The notes: a model not told the origin generated them from the letters alone. DNA of 64,000 nt from Acidobacteriota bacterium (GCA_039030395.1 JBCCEF010000004.1:186001-250000); one strand, 5' to 3'; shown: positions 51,284-60,381, counted from the stretch's first letter. A program made the numbers and translations.

Positions 51284-53539
51284 CTACCGCCCCCACAAAT
51301 ACGACAGCTTGAAGATGAGCTGCCGCTCCCTCTCCCGTGGATCGCCGAGGGAGGGAGCATCCCAGGTTTCGTTGTACACCACGAACAGGTCCGAGCCGGG
51401 CCGGTAGGTCCAGCGCAGGCGCAGGTTGACGCCCAGGAGTTCGGCGGCATCGCTGTACTGGACGAGGCCGTTCAAGGATAGGTCCGGGGTGAAGGCGAGG
51501 GCCGCCCGTTGGCGCAGAAGGGTGGTGGAGAAGTCTCCGGCGGGCAGCTCGATGTCGTTGTAGAAGTAGCTCGTCTCGGTGCGGAAGAAGCGGTTCGGGC
51601 GCCAGCGGACGGTGCCCTCGATGCCGGTGCGGTCGCCGTCAAAAAACTCTCCCACTCGAACCGCCACGAAGCCGGACAGGGGGAGGCTGCTGTTGGTGTC
51701 CCAAACGCCCCGGACGGCCTCGAATTCATAGCGGCCGGCCGGGATGATCACCCCGTCGCTGATCTCGAAGGGTTGGTCGAGGTCTTCGACCTCGTGTCCG
51801 GCAAAGAAGAACACCTCGTTGGCATTCTCCAACTCAATGCCGAACAGCAGGAACTCCAGCTCCAGGCTCTCCAAGCTGTCGTCGCTGCGGGTGATCATGT
51901 CGATCTCCGCTTCATAGGCGTAGTTGAGGATCTTTGGGTTGTCGGAGCGCGGCTGCCAGCCGAGTTCGCCGTTGTAGCGGCGAATGCCGTTGCGCCGCAC
52001 GAAGCCGAGCTTGGGTTCGAAACCGCCGCGGATCTCCTGGGCGAGGAGTTCCCAGTTCCAAGTGTCGGCCCGCCAGTCGGCGGCGACGCCGGCGGCCCAG
52101 GTGCCGTCTTCGTCCGCCGCCAAATCGCCGTCGTCATCGTCTGTCTGCGCCCAGAAGGCGGTGAGGTTGAGGCGGTCCGTCGGGTTCAAGTTGGCGTCGA
52201 GGCCCCAGGCGCGCTGGTCGCCGCCGAGATCGTCGTCGTCCGTTTCGATGTTCGTCACCATAGTGCCCACGGTCACCCGCTGGCCGAAGTTCCGCTGCAC
52301 CCGCAGCACGCCCCAGTTGGTGGAGGGCACCACCTCTCGGTCGCCGTCTTCGTCTTCGAAGGTGGCGGCTTCGGTCTGGGCGTCCAAGAATCCGAGGCTC
52401 CAACCCTTGGCCCGGCCGGACAGCCGGGTCCCCCACTCGAGGGGCACCATGTTGCCTTCCGGGCTGATACCGATGCGGCGCGAGAAGAACAGATCGAGGG
52501 TGGGCGCGCCGGGGCCGAAGCGGAAGATGCCGGAGTTCTCTAGGAAGAAGTCGCGCTTCTCCGGAAAGAAGAGCGAGAACCGGGTGAGGTTGACCTGCAG
52601 ATCGTCCGCCTCGACTTCGGCGAAGTCAGTGTTGTAGGTCAGGTCGAGCACGAAGTTTCGGGTGATGCCCCACTTGACGTCGAGGCCGGCGTCGGCGTCG
52701 TCCGAGCCGCCCGTTTCGGCGTCGTCCTTGACTCCGCCGGTGACGAACGGCACCACTTGCAGGTTGAGGCCCGGTTCCGGCGGCTCGAGGCCCGTCAGGT
52801 GGCCGTAGCGTGAGGTTTTGAACAGGTTCGCGTCGAGACCGGTGGGGGACCAGAAGGAGAATTCGTTGTTCGCTCGCACGATCCTGCGGATTTGAAACCC
52901 CCAAGTGTCTCGGTCTGCATCGAAGCGCAGAGTGCTGAAGGGGATGGCGAATTCGGCGATCCAGCCGTCTTCGTTGCGGGAGGTTCCCACTTCCCACAAG
53001 CCGTCCCACTGGAAGTCCGAACTTCGGCCTTCGTCCACGATCAGCGCGTCGGTGCGGGCGCGCAGAGGGTTGGCCTCGAACATGTAGGTATTGCGGTGGT
53101 CGTGGAAGGTGTCGAGGAGCACCAGCAGTGCATCGTCCCGGAAGAGCGGGCCATCGCGCTGCATTTCGCGGGCGACGATGTCTTCGGGAGAGTCGGTGTC
53201 GGCTCGGATGCCGATGTACAGCGTGGTGGCCGAATACACCACCTGGAAGCTGGTCGGTTGACTGATCGGCGCGCCGGGGTTCGGGTTGCGCTGGGTGAAG
53301 CCGTCGGCGACCGGAGCGTCTTGCCAGGCGGCTTCGTCGAGGATGCCGTCGACTTTCAGCTCGCCCTCGATCCGCACGGCGCGGATCTCGGGCACCGCGG
53401 CGTTGGGGTCTTCGTGGGCCCGGACCGGGGGAGGGGTGGTGGTCGCCAAGCCGGCGAGTGCGAGGAGCGTTAGGGCTACCCGCCATCCGTTGGCCGGCCG
53501 GTGGCCGGCTCGATCGCTTGACGATCGACGTTTTCCCAT
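51284..53539 (-). CDS. DUF5916 outer-membrane protein with CBM9-like domain
   Basis: A 751-aa exported protein. A signal peptide (VALTLLALAGLATTTPPPVRA) is followed by a carbohydrate-binding family 9-like domain (IEGELKVDGILDEAAWQDAP to WIAEFAIPFSTLRF, residues 55-220). The DUF5916 region (NFVLDLTYNTDFAEVEADDL ... SLFFPEKRDFFLENSG ... FSRRIG) is followed by many beta strands, ending in KLSYLWG. Members are widespread in Acidobacteriota and Bacteroidota and are probably barrel proteins for binding or moving substrates; the substrate is unknown. Confidence 0.9.
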   Translation of the reverse strand: MGKRRSSSDRAGHRPANGWRVALTLLALAGLATTTPPPVRAHEDPNAAVPEIRAVRIEGELKVDGILDEAAWQDAPVADGFTQRNPNPGAPISQPTSFQVVYSATTLYIGIRADTDSPEDIVAREMQRDGPLFRDDALLVLLDTFHDHRNTYMFEANPLRARTDALIVDEGRSSDFQWDGLWEVGTSRNEDGWIAEFAIPFSTLRFDADRDTWGFQIRRIVRANNEFSFWSPTGLDANLFKTSRYGHLTGLEPPEPGLNLQVVPFVTGGVKDDAETGGSDDADAGLDVKWGITRNFVLDLTYNTDFAEVEADDLQVNLTRFSLFFPEKRDFFLENSGIFRFGPGAPTLDLFFSRRIGISPEGNMVPLEWGTRLSGRAKGWSLGFLDAQTEAATFEDEDGDREVVPSTNWGVLRVQRNFGQRVTVGTMVTNIETDDDDLGGDQRAWGLDANLNPTDRLNLTAFWAQTDDDDGDLAADEDGTWAAGVAADWRADTWNWELLAQEIRGGFEPKLGFVRRNGIRRYNGELGWQPRSDNPKILNYAYEAEIDMITRSDDSLESLELEFLLFGIELENANEVFFFAGHEVEDLDQPFEISDGVIIPAGRYEFEAVRGVWDTNSSLPLSGFVAVRVGEFFDGDRTGIEGTVRWRPNRFFRTETSYFYNDIELPAGDFSTTLLRQRAALAFTPDLSLNGLVQYSDAAELLGVNLRLRWTYRPGSDLFVVYNETWDAPSLGDPRERERQLIFKLSYLWGR

Positions 53540-53719
53540 CGAATTGGCCCCTCCAACGGATCAAGAATCGGTCAACGTGCGAGGTCCCCTCCTCGCTGTG
53601 CTGCATTTTCTACTACGTTTGTACGAGAGACAAGGGTTTCAGGTTGCGTTCCCCTTCGGTGCACTCTCTCCGTCTACGGAGGATCCGGCGGAAGGATCTA
53701 GTGGGGGAGGGGAAAGGGA

Positions 53720-55531
53720 TCAGTCCAGGTGGCCGCGGTCGGAGTCGCCCATTTCTATTTTGCCTTGGGGGAAGTATTCGCTCCATCTCCGCTCGACGGT
53801 GGCGGCGGTCTCTGGGTCGCAGAAGAGTTCGTCCGGGAAGTCTGGATCGAGACGGGCGTCGATCAGGATCGGCGCCTGGTAGGCCAGGTGGTTGCGCACC
53901 GTCCGGACGCCCGCGGCGTGAATGTCGGAGGCGGGCTCGAAGCGGGTGAAGGTGGTCCACAGGAAGTTGACCGGGCTCGCCGCGGCGCGCTGCGGCTCGT
54001 CCGTCAACACCAGGAGCGGCCAGCCTGCGAAGGCCGGGTGGGCGGCCAGGCGGGCGGCGGCTGCGGGGTCCGAGGCGGTGGGCGGGCCGCCGATCACCAG
54101 GCAGCCGGGGCAGAAGACCTCGACGCCGGTGACCTCCGACGGCGGTTCGACCTGCGGCGAGTACTCCCGCGGCAGCTCGCGCACCGGATCGCCCAATCCC
54201 AACCACACCCCCTTCGATCCCTCGTTCACCCGCGGGCCGGTGTAGTCGAGGGTGTCCATGGAGAGGTTCGACAGCACGTAGAGATCCGTCTCCGGGCGGG
54301 TGCGCTCGAGCAGATGGGTGAGGACCGCCCGGAAGTCTTTGAGGTCGATGGGGCGATCGAGGACGAACAGGAATTTGGTCAACGAAAGCTGGCCTTCGCC
54401 GAGGATGCGGAAGGCGCTCGCCATCGCTTCCCGGCCGTAGCGGTCTTTGACCACCGCCGCGGCCAGCGAGTGGTAGCCGGTTTCGCCGTAGGACCACAGG
54501 TCTTCGACCGCCGGCATGACCAGCGGGAAGAGCGGCGACAGCAGCTCCTGGAGAAGGTCGCCAATGAAGAAGTCTTCCTGCCGCGGCTTGCCGACCACCG
54601 TCGCCGGATAGATGGCGTCGCGCCGGTGGGCCACGGCCTCGACCTCGAACACCGGGTAGTCGTGGGTGAGGGAGTAGTAGCCGTAGTGGTCGCCGAAGGG
54701 GCCCTCCGGCCGCCGCTGCTGCTGCGGCACCCGGCCGAGCAGGGCGAATTCGGCGTCGGCGATCAGCGGGTGTGGATGGTCCCCCAAGGGTCCGGCGCCG
54801 CGCTTCAGGCGTCGTCCGGCGATGAGCGACGCGAGCATCAGCTCCGGCACGTTCTCCGGCAGCGGCGCAATAGCCGACAGGATCAGCGCCGGCGGTCCTC
54901 CCAAGAACACCGTCGCCGGCAGAGCCTCGCCGCGTTCTTCGGCCACCTGGTAGTGGAAGCCGCCACCCTTGCCGATTTGCCAGTGCATGCCGGTGGTCGC
55001 CGGGCCGTGGACCTGCAGTCGGTACATGCCGAGGTTGTGGCCCTTGCCGTCGGGATGTTCGGTATACACCAGCGGCAGGGTGACGAAGGGTCCACCATCT
55101 TCCGGCCAGGTGGTCAGCACCGGCAGGCGGTCGAGGCGGGCGGGCCGGTCCACCACCTCCATCACCGGCGGCCGGCGGCTCTTGCCGAGGCCGATCGAGA
55201 GCGCCTCGCGAGCGACGTCCCGGGCACCCCACAGCTTGGCCGGGGTGGGCGGCAGGAGGGTTTCCGCCAACTCGACCAGCCGCCGGATCAGCCGGAGCGG
55301 CCGCGGCCCGAAGGCCAGCTCGGCGCGCCGGGCGCTGCCGAACAGGTTCGTGACCAGGGGAAAGTCCGCCCCCTGGACGTTGCTGAAGTAAAGTGCCGGT
55401 CCGCCGCCGGCGATCACTCGGCGGTGGATTTCCGGCACTTCCAGACGGGCATCGACCGGCGCCTCGACCACCACCAGGTCGCCATCGTGTCGCAGCCGGT
55501 CGATGAAAGACCGCAGATCGGGGAAAGACAT
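53720..55531 (-). CDS. UbiD family decarboxylase
   Basis: A prenylated-FMN-dependent (de)carboxylase of 603 aa. The family text is clear: AGGGPALYFSNVQGADFPLV near the N-terminus, the cofactor region (GMHWQIGKGGGFHY), and the catalytic Glu-Arg-Glu area near EVEAVAHRRDAIYPATVVGKP. Typical substrates are aromatic or unsaturated acids, including hydroxybenzoate-type quinone precursors. It lies 10 bp after the cystathionine beta-synthase-like gene. No ubiX-like flavin prenyltransferase gene is seen in the window. Start ATG 55531 is in good context. Confidence 0.92.
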   Translation of the reverse strand: MSFPDLRSFIDRLRHDGDLVVVEAPVDARLEVPEIHRRVIAGGGPALYFSNVQGADFPLVTNLFGSARRAELAFGPRPLRLIRRLVELAETLLPPTPAKLWGARDVAREALSIGLGKSRRPPVMEVVDRPARLDRLPVLTTWPEDGGPFVTLPLVYTEHPDGKGHNLGMYRLQVHGPATTGMHWQIGKGGGFHYQVAEERGEALPATVFLGGPPALILSAIAPLPENVPELMLASLIAGRRLKRGAGPLGDHPHPLIADAEFALLGRVPQQQRRPEGPFGDHYGYYSLTHDYPVFEVEAVAHRRDAIYPATVVGKPRQEDFFIGDLLQELLSPLFPLVMPAVEDLWSYGETGYHSLAAAVVKDRYGREAMASAFRILGEGQLSLTKFLFVLDRPIDLKDFRAVLTHLLERTRPETDLYVLSNLSMDTLDYTGPRVNEGSKGVWLGLGDPVRELPREYSPQVEPPSEVTGVEVFCPGCLVIGGPPTASDPAAAARLAAHPAFAGWPLLVLTDEPQRAAASPVNFLWTTFTRFEPASDIHAAGVRTVRNHLAYQAPILIDARLDPDFPDELFCDPETAATVERRWSEYFPQGKIEMGDSDRGHLD

Positions 55532-55541
55532 GAGGGGGGAA

Positions 55542-56519
55542 CTACTCCTCCAGCAGCCCGTTCTCCGTCATCCACTCCTTGTTGAGCTTGGAGAGATAGC
55601 GCTCACCGGAGTCCGGGAAGAGGGTGACCACCAGGGCGTCGGCACTTTCCCGTTCCGCTACCTGGCGGGCCGCCACCGCCGCCGCGCCGCCGGACGAGCC
55701 GGTGAAGATGCTCTCGTGCTGGGCCAGGTCGAGCACCGCCTGGTAGGCCGCCTTGTCGTCCACGGTGATCACCTCGTCGATGGTGTCCATCCACACGCTG
55801 CCCGGCAGGAAATCCTCGCCGATACCGTCGATCAAGTACTGGTGGATCTGATCCTCCGGCGGCATTTCGCCGTGCTCGTGGAGGTAAGCGTACACCGAGC
55901 CGATGGTGTCCACTCCGACCACCCGGATCGCGGGATTTTGCTCCTTCAAGTACTTGGCGGTGCCGCTGATGGTGCCGCCGGTGCCGATGCCTGCCACCCA
56001 ATGGGTGATGCGGCCGTCCGTCTGGCGCCAGATCTCCGGACCGGTGTTGGCGTAGTGGGCTTGCGGGTTGGCTTGGTTGTGGTACTGGTACGGTAGGTAG
56101 GCGCCTTTTTCGTCACGAATGCGCTCCGCCTGCTTGTAGTAGGAGCGCGGATCGTCCGCCTCGACATTCGTCGGGCAGAGGATCATCTCCACCCCGAAGG
56201 CTTCGAGCAAGGCGACTTTTTCTTTGGGGATCTTGTCGGCAGCAGTGCACACCATCTTGTAGCCGCGTAGGTTGGCGGCCATCGCCAGCCCCAGGCCGGT
56301 GTTGCCGGAGGTGGGTTCGACGATGGTGCCGCCGGGCTGGAGCTGGCCGCTCCGTTCGCCGGCCTCGATCAGCGCCTGCCCGATGCGGTCCTTGACGCTC
56401 GAACCGGGGTTGAAGGATTCGATCTTCGCCACCAAGGCGGCGGGACCGGCCGAGTATCGGGAAAGGCGGACCAGCGGCGTGTTGCCGAGAGTCTGCAGAA
56501 TATCGTCGTAGATTTCCAT
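55542..56519 (-). CDS. PLP-dependent cystathionine beta-synthase / cysteine synthase
   Basis: A 325-aa fold-type II PLP enzyme. The PLP lysine is in NPGSSVKDRIG, with EPTSGNTGLGLA and GTGGTISGTAKYL for substrate and phosphate binding, and FTGSSGGAA near the end. The region VVGVDTIGSVYAYL then YLIDGIGEDFLPG resembles cystathionine beta-synthase more than CysK. The C-terminal CBS regulatory domains are absent. It would make cystathionine or cysteine. It is divergent from sspB, with a large palindrome between them, and is probably co-transcribed with the UbiD gene. Confidence 0.88.
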   Translation of the reverse strand: MEIYDDILQTLGNTPLVRLSRYSAGPAALVAKIESFNPGSSVKDRIGQALIEAGERSGQLQPGGTIVEPTSGNTGLGLAMAANLRGYKMVCTAADKIPKEKVALLEAFGVEMILCPTNVEADDPRSYYKQAERIRDEKGAYLPYQYHNQANPQAHYANTGPEIWRQTDGRITHWVAGIGTGGTISGTAKYLKEQNPAIRVVGVDTIGSVYAYLHEHGEMPPEDQIHQYLIDGIGEDFLPGSVWMDTIDEVITVDDKAAYQAVLDLAQHESIFTGSSGGAAAVAARQVAERESADALVVTLFPDSGERYLSKLNKEWMTENGLLEE

Positions 56520-56613
56520 CGACTTCGCTTTCTTTTAGGGACCAGGACAGGGTCCGTTGAATGCAAGCCTTGCGACCCCAAAGATACCGAAACCGGAGAA
56601 GGGTCGCCAGCCT

Positions 56614-56794
56614 GGCCCGACCTTCTCACCAGCCTTCTGCTGCGAGGACGGATGCACCTGCATCTGCTGCGTCCTTTGGCCTCTCCGCTCCTCGACGTAC
56701 TGAAAGTACGCCTTAGTCGCTTCGAGATCCAGACTCCTTGCAACTGCAGGCGCCGGCCGCCCTCTCGCGACGAAGTTGGTGAGAAGATCGGGCC
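56614..56794. repeat. 181-bp imperfect palindrome (large hairpin element)
   Basis: The outer arms are GGCCCGACCTTCTCACCA (56614-56631) and TGGTGAGAAGATCGGGCC (56777-56794), complementary at 17 of 18 positions, with the odd pair still G-U compatible. Both arms remain partly complementary inward (for example the GGACGG...CCTGCA side with TGCAGG...CCGCCC). They meet at CGTAC-TGAAA-GTACG (56696-56710). The centre is at 56703, so it is one fold-back unit between divergent genes. It could be a MITE-like element or a structured RNA. Confidence 0.75.
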
Positions 56795-56875
56795 TAGGCC
56801 GGCGAGCTGTGGTAAAAGTCCGATGAGGCAACGGACCATCGGCGCGCCCGGCCATAGCGGGCAAGAGGACTACCC

Positions 56876-57355
56876 ATGACCGAACAAGAACTCGACTACC
56901 AGGAACTGGTTCAGGAGGCGCTGCGGGACGTGGTGCGGCTCGTTTTGGAACGGCTGCGCGACCATGGGTTGCCGGAGGATCACGCCCTCTACATCGCTTT
57001 CCAGACGACCGCCCCCGGCGTGGAGGTACCGCCGAGCCTGTTGCGGCGCCATCCGGAAGAGATGACCATCGTGCTGCAACATCAGTACTGGGATCTCGCC
57101 GTCGACCGCGAGGCCTTCGCCGTCACCCTGGCCTTCGACGGCTCGAAGCAGCGGGTCCTGGTGCCTTTCCAGGCGATGACCTCCTTCGCCGATCCGGAAG
57201 GCCCCTTTGGGCTCCGCTTCACTTCGGAGGTGGAGGAGATCGAGGCTGGTCCGGAGGCCGTCCCGGAGCCGGCGGCCGAGGACGACGCCGACGAGTCCGG
57301 TGAAGGCGAAAAGGTGGTCTCGATCGACCGCTTTCGCAGTCGCAAGGACACCTAG
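56876..57355 (+). CDS. sspB: ClpXP adaptor SspB (alpha type)
   Basis: A 159-aa protease adaptor that brings ssrA-tagged or other substrates to ClpXP. The SspB fold text is clear (YQELVQEALRDVVRLVLERL; YIAFQTTAPGVEVPPSL; EEMTIVLQHQYWDLAVD; VPFQAMTSFADPEGPFGL). An acidic linker (EDDADESGEGEK) leads to a C-terminal KVVSIDRFRSRK, which resembles the ClpX-binding XB motif. ATG 56876 is the start. The TAG stop is the first part of repeat copy C. Confidence 0.9.
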   Translation: MTEQELDYQELVQEALRDVVRLVLERLRDHGLPEDHALYIAFQTTAPGVEVPPSLLRRHPEEMTIVLQHQYWDLAVDREAFAVTLAFDGSKQRVLVPFQAMTSFADPEGPFGLRFTSEVEEIEAGPEAVPEPAAEDDADESGEGEKVVSIDRFRSRKDT

Positions 57356-57520
57356 CAGGGGACAAAAGTGTCCGTCAGAACTTCCTCACCCTCTGCTAGC
57401 TTTCCGTTTCCAGGGGGCTGGGCGCTCCCTCGCCTTAAAAGAACAGCCCTTTCGGGTTCACCCCGTCCACGGCAGCCAAGGTGCCGCCGAGCCCTTCCGG
57501 GCTCGGTCGTGGACCACCCC
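57352..57520 (+). repeat. CTAG-bounded palindromic element, copy C
   Basis: It begins on the stop codon of sspB (CTAG 57352-57355). Hairpin 1 spans 57352-57399 (CTAGCAG with CTGCTAG). Hairpin 2 is AAAG-AACAGCC-CTTT (57438-57452), where copies A and B have GAGA/TCTC around the same AACAGC loop, so both arms changed together. Hairpin 3 is near 57471-57485. The core text (CAGGGGGCTGGGCGC; GTTCACCCCGTCCACGG) matches copies A and B. The right end runs into the FAD oxidase start. Confidence 0.65.
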
Positions 57521-57543
57521 CTGGAGTCGCTTCAAAACTCTTC

Positions 57544-58947
57544 GTGATTCGGCAACAGCTTGCCGCGCTCCTCGGACCGGACGCTCTGGGTGCGACGCGT
57601 GTCCGGGAAGTCGGGGATCCTCTTCGAGTGCCGTGGGGGCGCGACCGCAGCCCCCTGGTCGGCGGTGAACCGGCGGCGGTGGTGCTGCCTCGCTCGACGG
57701 AGGAGGTGGCGGCGGTGGTGCGCTGGGCGCGGCGCGCCGGCGTGGCCCTGGTGCCGGCCGGCGGCCGCACCGGCTACTCCGGCGGCGCGGTGGCGGCGGA
57801 CGGGCAGGTGGTCGTCGCTCTGGAGCGCCTCAACCGGCTGCTCGCCTGGCATCGGGACGTCCCGGCGCTCACCGTGGAGGCGGGGATGTTGACGCGTCAG
57901 CTCCAGCGCGCGGCGACGGAGGAGGGCTGGTTCTTTCCGGTCGATTTCGCCGCCTGCGACCGCAGCCAGATCGGCGGCAACGTCGCCACCAACGCCGGTG
58001 GCATCCGGGTGATCCGCTACGGCATGACCGGCGATTGGGTGCTCGGCCTGACCGTCGTCACCGGTTCCGGCGAGGTGCTGCGCCTCGGTGGATCGCGCCG
58101 CCGGGGAGCGCTTCTCAAAGACAACACCGGGCCACCGCTGGAAACGCTCTTCGTCGGTTCCGAAGGCGCCTTCGGCATCCTCACCGAGGTGACCGTCCGG
58201 CTCACCCGGCCGCCTGCGGCCCGGCGGTGGTTAGCGGCGCTCGCGGCAGAGAGCCTGGAAGCTCTGCTCGCGATGTTGGCGACGGCTCGCCGGTTGCCGG
58301 CTTGTCCCCTCGCCTTCGAGTGTTTCGACCGGGTCTGCCACCGGCTGATGGCCGAGCACCTCGGCGGCCCCCTGCTGCCGGAGAATCCTCCTTTCCTCGC
58401 GCTGGTCGAGCTGGAGGCGGCGACCGATGAACTCCGGTCTGCGGCGCGAGACTGGCTGCGGGAAAGCCCACCGGCGGTGGACGGCCGATGGATCGAGGAA
58501 CCCGAGGCGCAGGTCCGGGCCTGGCGGTACCGGCTGGGGATCAGCGACCGGCTGGCGGCGGGGCACCGCGTCCACAAGAACGATCTGTCGGTGCCGGTGG
58601 GCGCCCTGTCGTCCCTGGAGAGCGAGGTACGGCGGCTGGCCGGGGAGGTCGATCTGCCGCTGGCGGTTTTCGGCCACCTGGGGGACGGCAACCTGCACAT
58701 CAACCTGCTGTGCCCGGTGGCGATGGACCAAGAGCACTTCGCCGCCCTTTGTCAGCGCTTCGACGAGGAGAGCTATCGGCGGGTGGTGAAACTCGGCGGC
58801 TCGATCAGCGCCGAGCACGGCATCGGCCGCCTGAAGCGAAAGTTCGCCCACCTCACCGCTTCACCGGAGGAGCGCCAGGTGTTCCGTGGACTCAAGCGTT
58901 TGTTCGATCCGGACGGAATTCTCAATCCCGGGGTCGGCCCGTTCTGA
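57544..58947 (+). CDS. FAD-linked oxidase, glycolate/D-lactate dehydrogenase type (GlcD-like)
   Basis: A flavoprotein of 467 aa. The FAD-binding part shows PAGGRTGYSGGAV, then QIGGNVATNAGGIRVIRYGMT and LFVGSEGAFGILTEVTVRL. The C-terminal FAD-oxidase C domain has GHLGDGNLHINLL and SAEHGIGRLKRKF. It would oxidise a 2-hydroxy acid such as glycolate or D-lactate and pass electrons to quinones or a partner. GTG 57544 is the best start; longer versions would run into repeat copy C. Confidence 0.9.
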   Translation: MIRQQLAALLGPDALGATRVREVGDPLRVPWGRDRSPLVGGEPAAVVLPRSTEEVAAVVRWARRAGVALVPAGGRTGYSGGAVAADGQVVVALERLNRLLAWHRDVPALTVEAGMLTRQLQRAATEEGWFFPVDFAACDRSQIGGNVATNAGGIRVIRYGMTGDWVLGLTVVTGSGEVLRLGGSRRRGALLKDNTGPPLETLFVGSEGAFGILTEVTVRLTRPPAARRWLAALAAESLEALLAMLATARRLPACPLAFECFDRVCHRLMAEHLGGPLLPENPPFLALVELEAATDELRSAARDWLRESPPAVDGRWIEEPEAQVRAWRYRLGISDRLAAGHRVHKNDLSVPVGALSSLESEVRRLAGEVDLPLAVFGHLGDGNLHINLLCPVAMDQEHFAALCQRFDEESYRRVVKLGGSISAEHGIGRLKRKFAHLTASPEERQVFRGLKRLFDPDGILNPGVGPF

Positions 58948-58982
58948 ATCCGCCTCCACCGCGGCGGAAGAACGACCGATGC

Positions 58983-59408
58983 CTAGGGTTCTAGGCCGAG
59001 AGCCGCGCCGCCCCACAGCTTCGAATACTGCTCGCAGTGCAGGATCAGCGTTTTGAAGGCGGCGAGGTCGACATCGTCCGGCAGGGCATAGCGCTGAGCC
59101 CCGCGCGGCGCCTCCAGGGGAGCGATGAGGACGGCACCGCCGTCGAGGGCGTTGCGGTCCCCGAGATCGGCCAGTGGGCGTGGAGAGAGGAAGAATTTCA
59201 GGTCGGGAGCCTTCCTGGTTTTGAACCCCTCGTCGAGCACCAGGTAGCGGGCGCCGTTGTCGACGATCAGGCTCCAGTTTCCGGCGATGCGGTAGCCCTT
59301 CTTTGTCCAGGTACCTGAGGCGACGGCTTCTTCGGCACCCAGAGCGAGGGCGGTCGGCGCCAGCAGGGCGATGAGGGCGAGGCCGGTGGGGAGAATTCTG
59401 CGCTTCAT
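58983..59408 (-). CDS. Exported DM13-domain protein
   Basis: A 141-aa exported protein. Start 59408 has AGGAG upstream and begins a signal peptide (LPTGLALIALLAPTALALGA). The mature part is a single DM13 domain: ASGTWTKKGYRIAGNWSLI, then YLVLDEGFKTRKAPDLKFFLS, AQRYALP and LILHCEQYSKLWGGAAL with the conserved Cys. DM13 domains are proposed electron-transfer or redox modules with an unusual Cys site. The gene is divergent from the rhomboid gene. Confidence 0.88.
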   Translation of the reverse strand: MKRRILPTGLALIALLAPTALALGAEEAVASGTWTKKGYRIAGNWSLIVDNGARYLVLDEGFKTRKAPDLKFFLSPRPLADLGDRNALDGGAVLIAPLEAPRGAQRYALPDDVDLAAFKTLILHCEQYSKLWGGAALGLEP

Positions 59409-59523
59409 GGAGAGACTCCTTCTGAACAAGTCGATCTTGAAAGTCGATGGTTTCCGGTGATCGTTGCGGTGGGAGACCGCTCGAATCCGGAGGCGGCAGA
59501 GGGCGGCGGATACAATCCCGCCC

Positions 59524-60369
59524 ATGCTACGACGCCAGACCTCCGGATCGGTGGTGTGTCCCTCCTGCGGCAAGTTGACCGGGGTCCAAGACGAGACCTG
59601 CTGGAACTGTGGCCGGCGCTATCCGGGAATGTGGGGCTACGCGGCGGTTTTTCGCCGCTTCGGCCAGGATCTCGGGTTCGTTCAGATCGTCCTGGTCGGC
59701 TGCGCGGTCCTGTACGGGGCGACCCTGATCGCCGACAACGCCAACATCCGCGGCCTGCTGTCGCCGAGCCCGATCAGCCTGCTCGCCTTCGGTGCCAGCG
59801 GTCAGCTTCCGGTGATCTCCGGTGGCCGCTGGTGGACTTTGTTGTCCGCTTCGTGGCTGCACGGCAGTCTGCTCCATTTCGCCTTCAACATGATGTGGAT
59901 CCGCCAGCTCGCGCCGGACGTGGCGCAGCTCTACGGAGCCGGCCGTATGGTCATCATCTACGTGCTGTCTGGGGTGATGGGATTTGCCGCCAGCAGTTTT
60001 GGACCGTCGCTCCTTGGTCCTCTCGCTGGCCTGCTGGGCTCTGGCGGTTACACCGTTGGCGCCTCCGCCGCGATTTTCGGATTGCTCGGTGCGCAGGTGC
60101 TTTACGGCCGCAAGGCCAGCTACGAGGTCGGCCGCCAGGCCTGGATCTGGGCTGCCATCCTGTTCGTGCTGGGTTTTGTCTTCGACGGCACCGACAACTG
60201 GGCCCACCTCGGAGGGTTCATCGGAGGCTTCGGCGTGGCGGCACTGCTCGACCCGCTGAAGGCGGAGCGGGTGGATCATCTGGTGGCGGCGGTGCTCTTG
60301 CTGCTGCTGTCGGCGGTGGCGGTGGCCGTTTCCCTGATCACCGGCGTCATCTCTCTGCGCGCCCTGTAG
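59524..60369 (+). CDS. Rhomboid family intramembrane serine protease with zinc ribbon
   Basis: A 281-aa membrane protease. The N-terminal zinc ribbon (CPSCGKL then CWNCGRRY) is cytoplasmic. The rhomboid core includes SASWLHGSLLHFAFNMMW, the catalytic serine in TVGASAAIFGLLG (GASA) and the catalytic His in NWAHLGGFIGG. Six helices are visible. ATG 59524 is chosen over the longer frame. It lies 12 bp before the MoeB/ThiF-like gene, so the two are probably in one operon. Confidence 0.9.
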   Translation: MLRRQTSGSVVCPSCGKLTGVQDETCWNCGRRYPGMWGYAAVFRRFGQDLGFVQIVLVGCAVLYGATLIADNANIRGLLSPSPISLLAFGASGQLPVISGGRWWTLLSASWLHGSLLHFAFNMMWIRQLAPDVAQLYGAGRMVIIYVLSGVMGFAASSFGPSLLGPLAGLLGSGGYTVGASAAIFGLLGAQVLYGRKASYEVGRQAWIWAAILFVLGFVFDGTDNWAHLGGFIGGFGVAALLDPLKAERVDHLVAAVLLLLLSAVAVAVSLITGVISLRAL

Positions 60370-60381
60370 GCTAGGGGAGGA

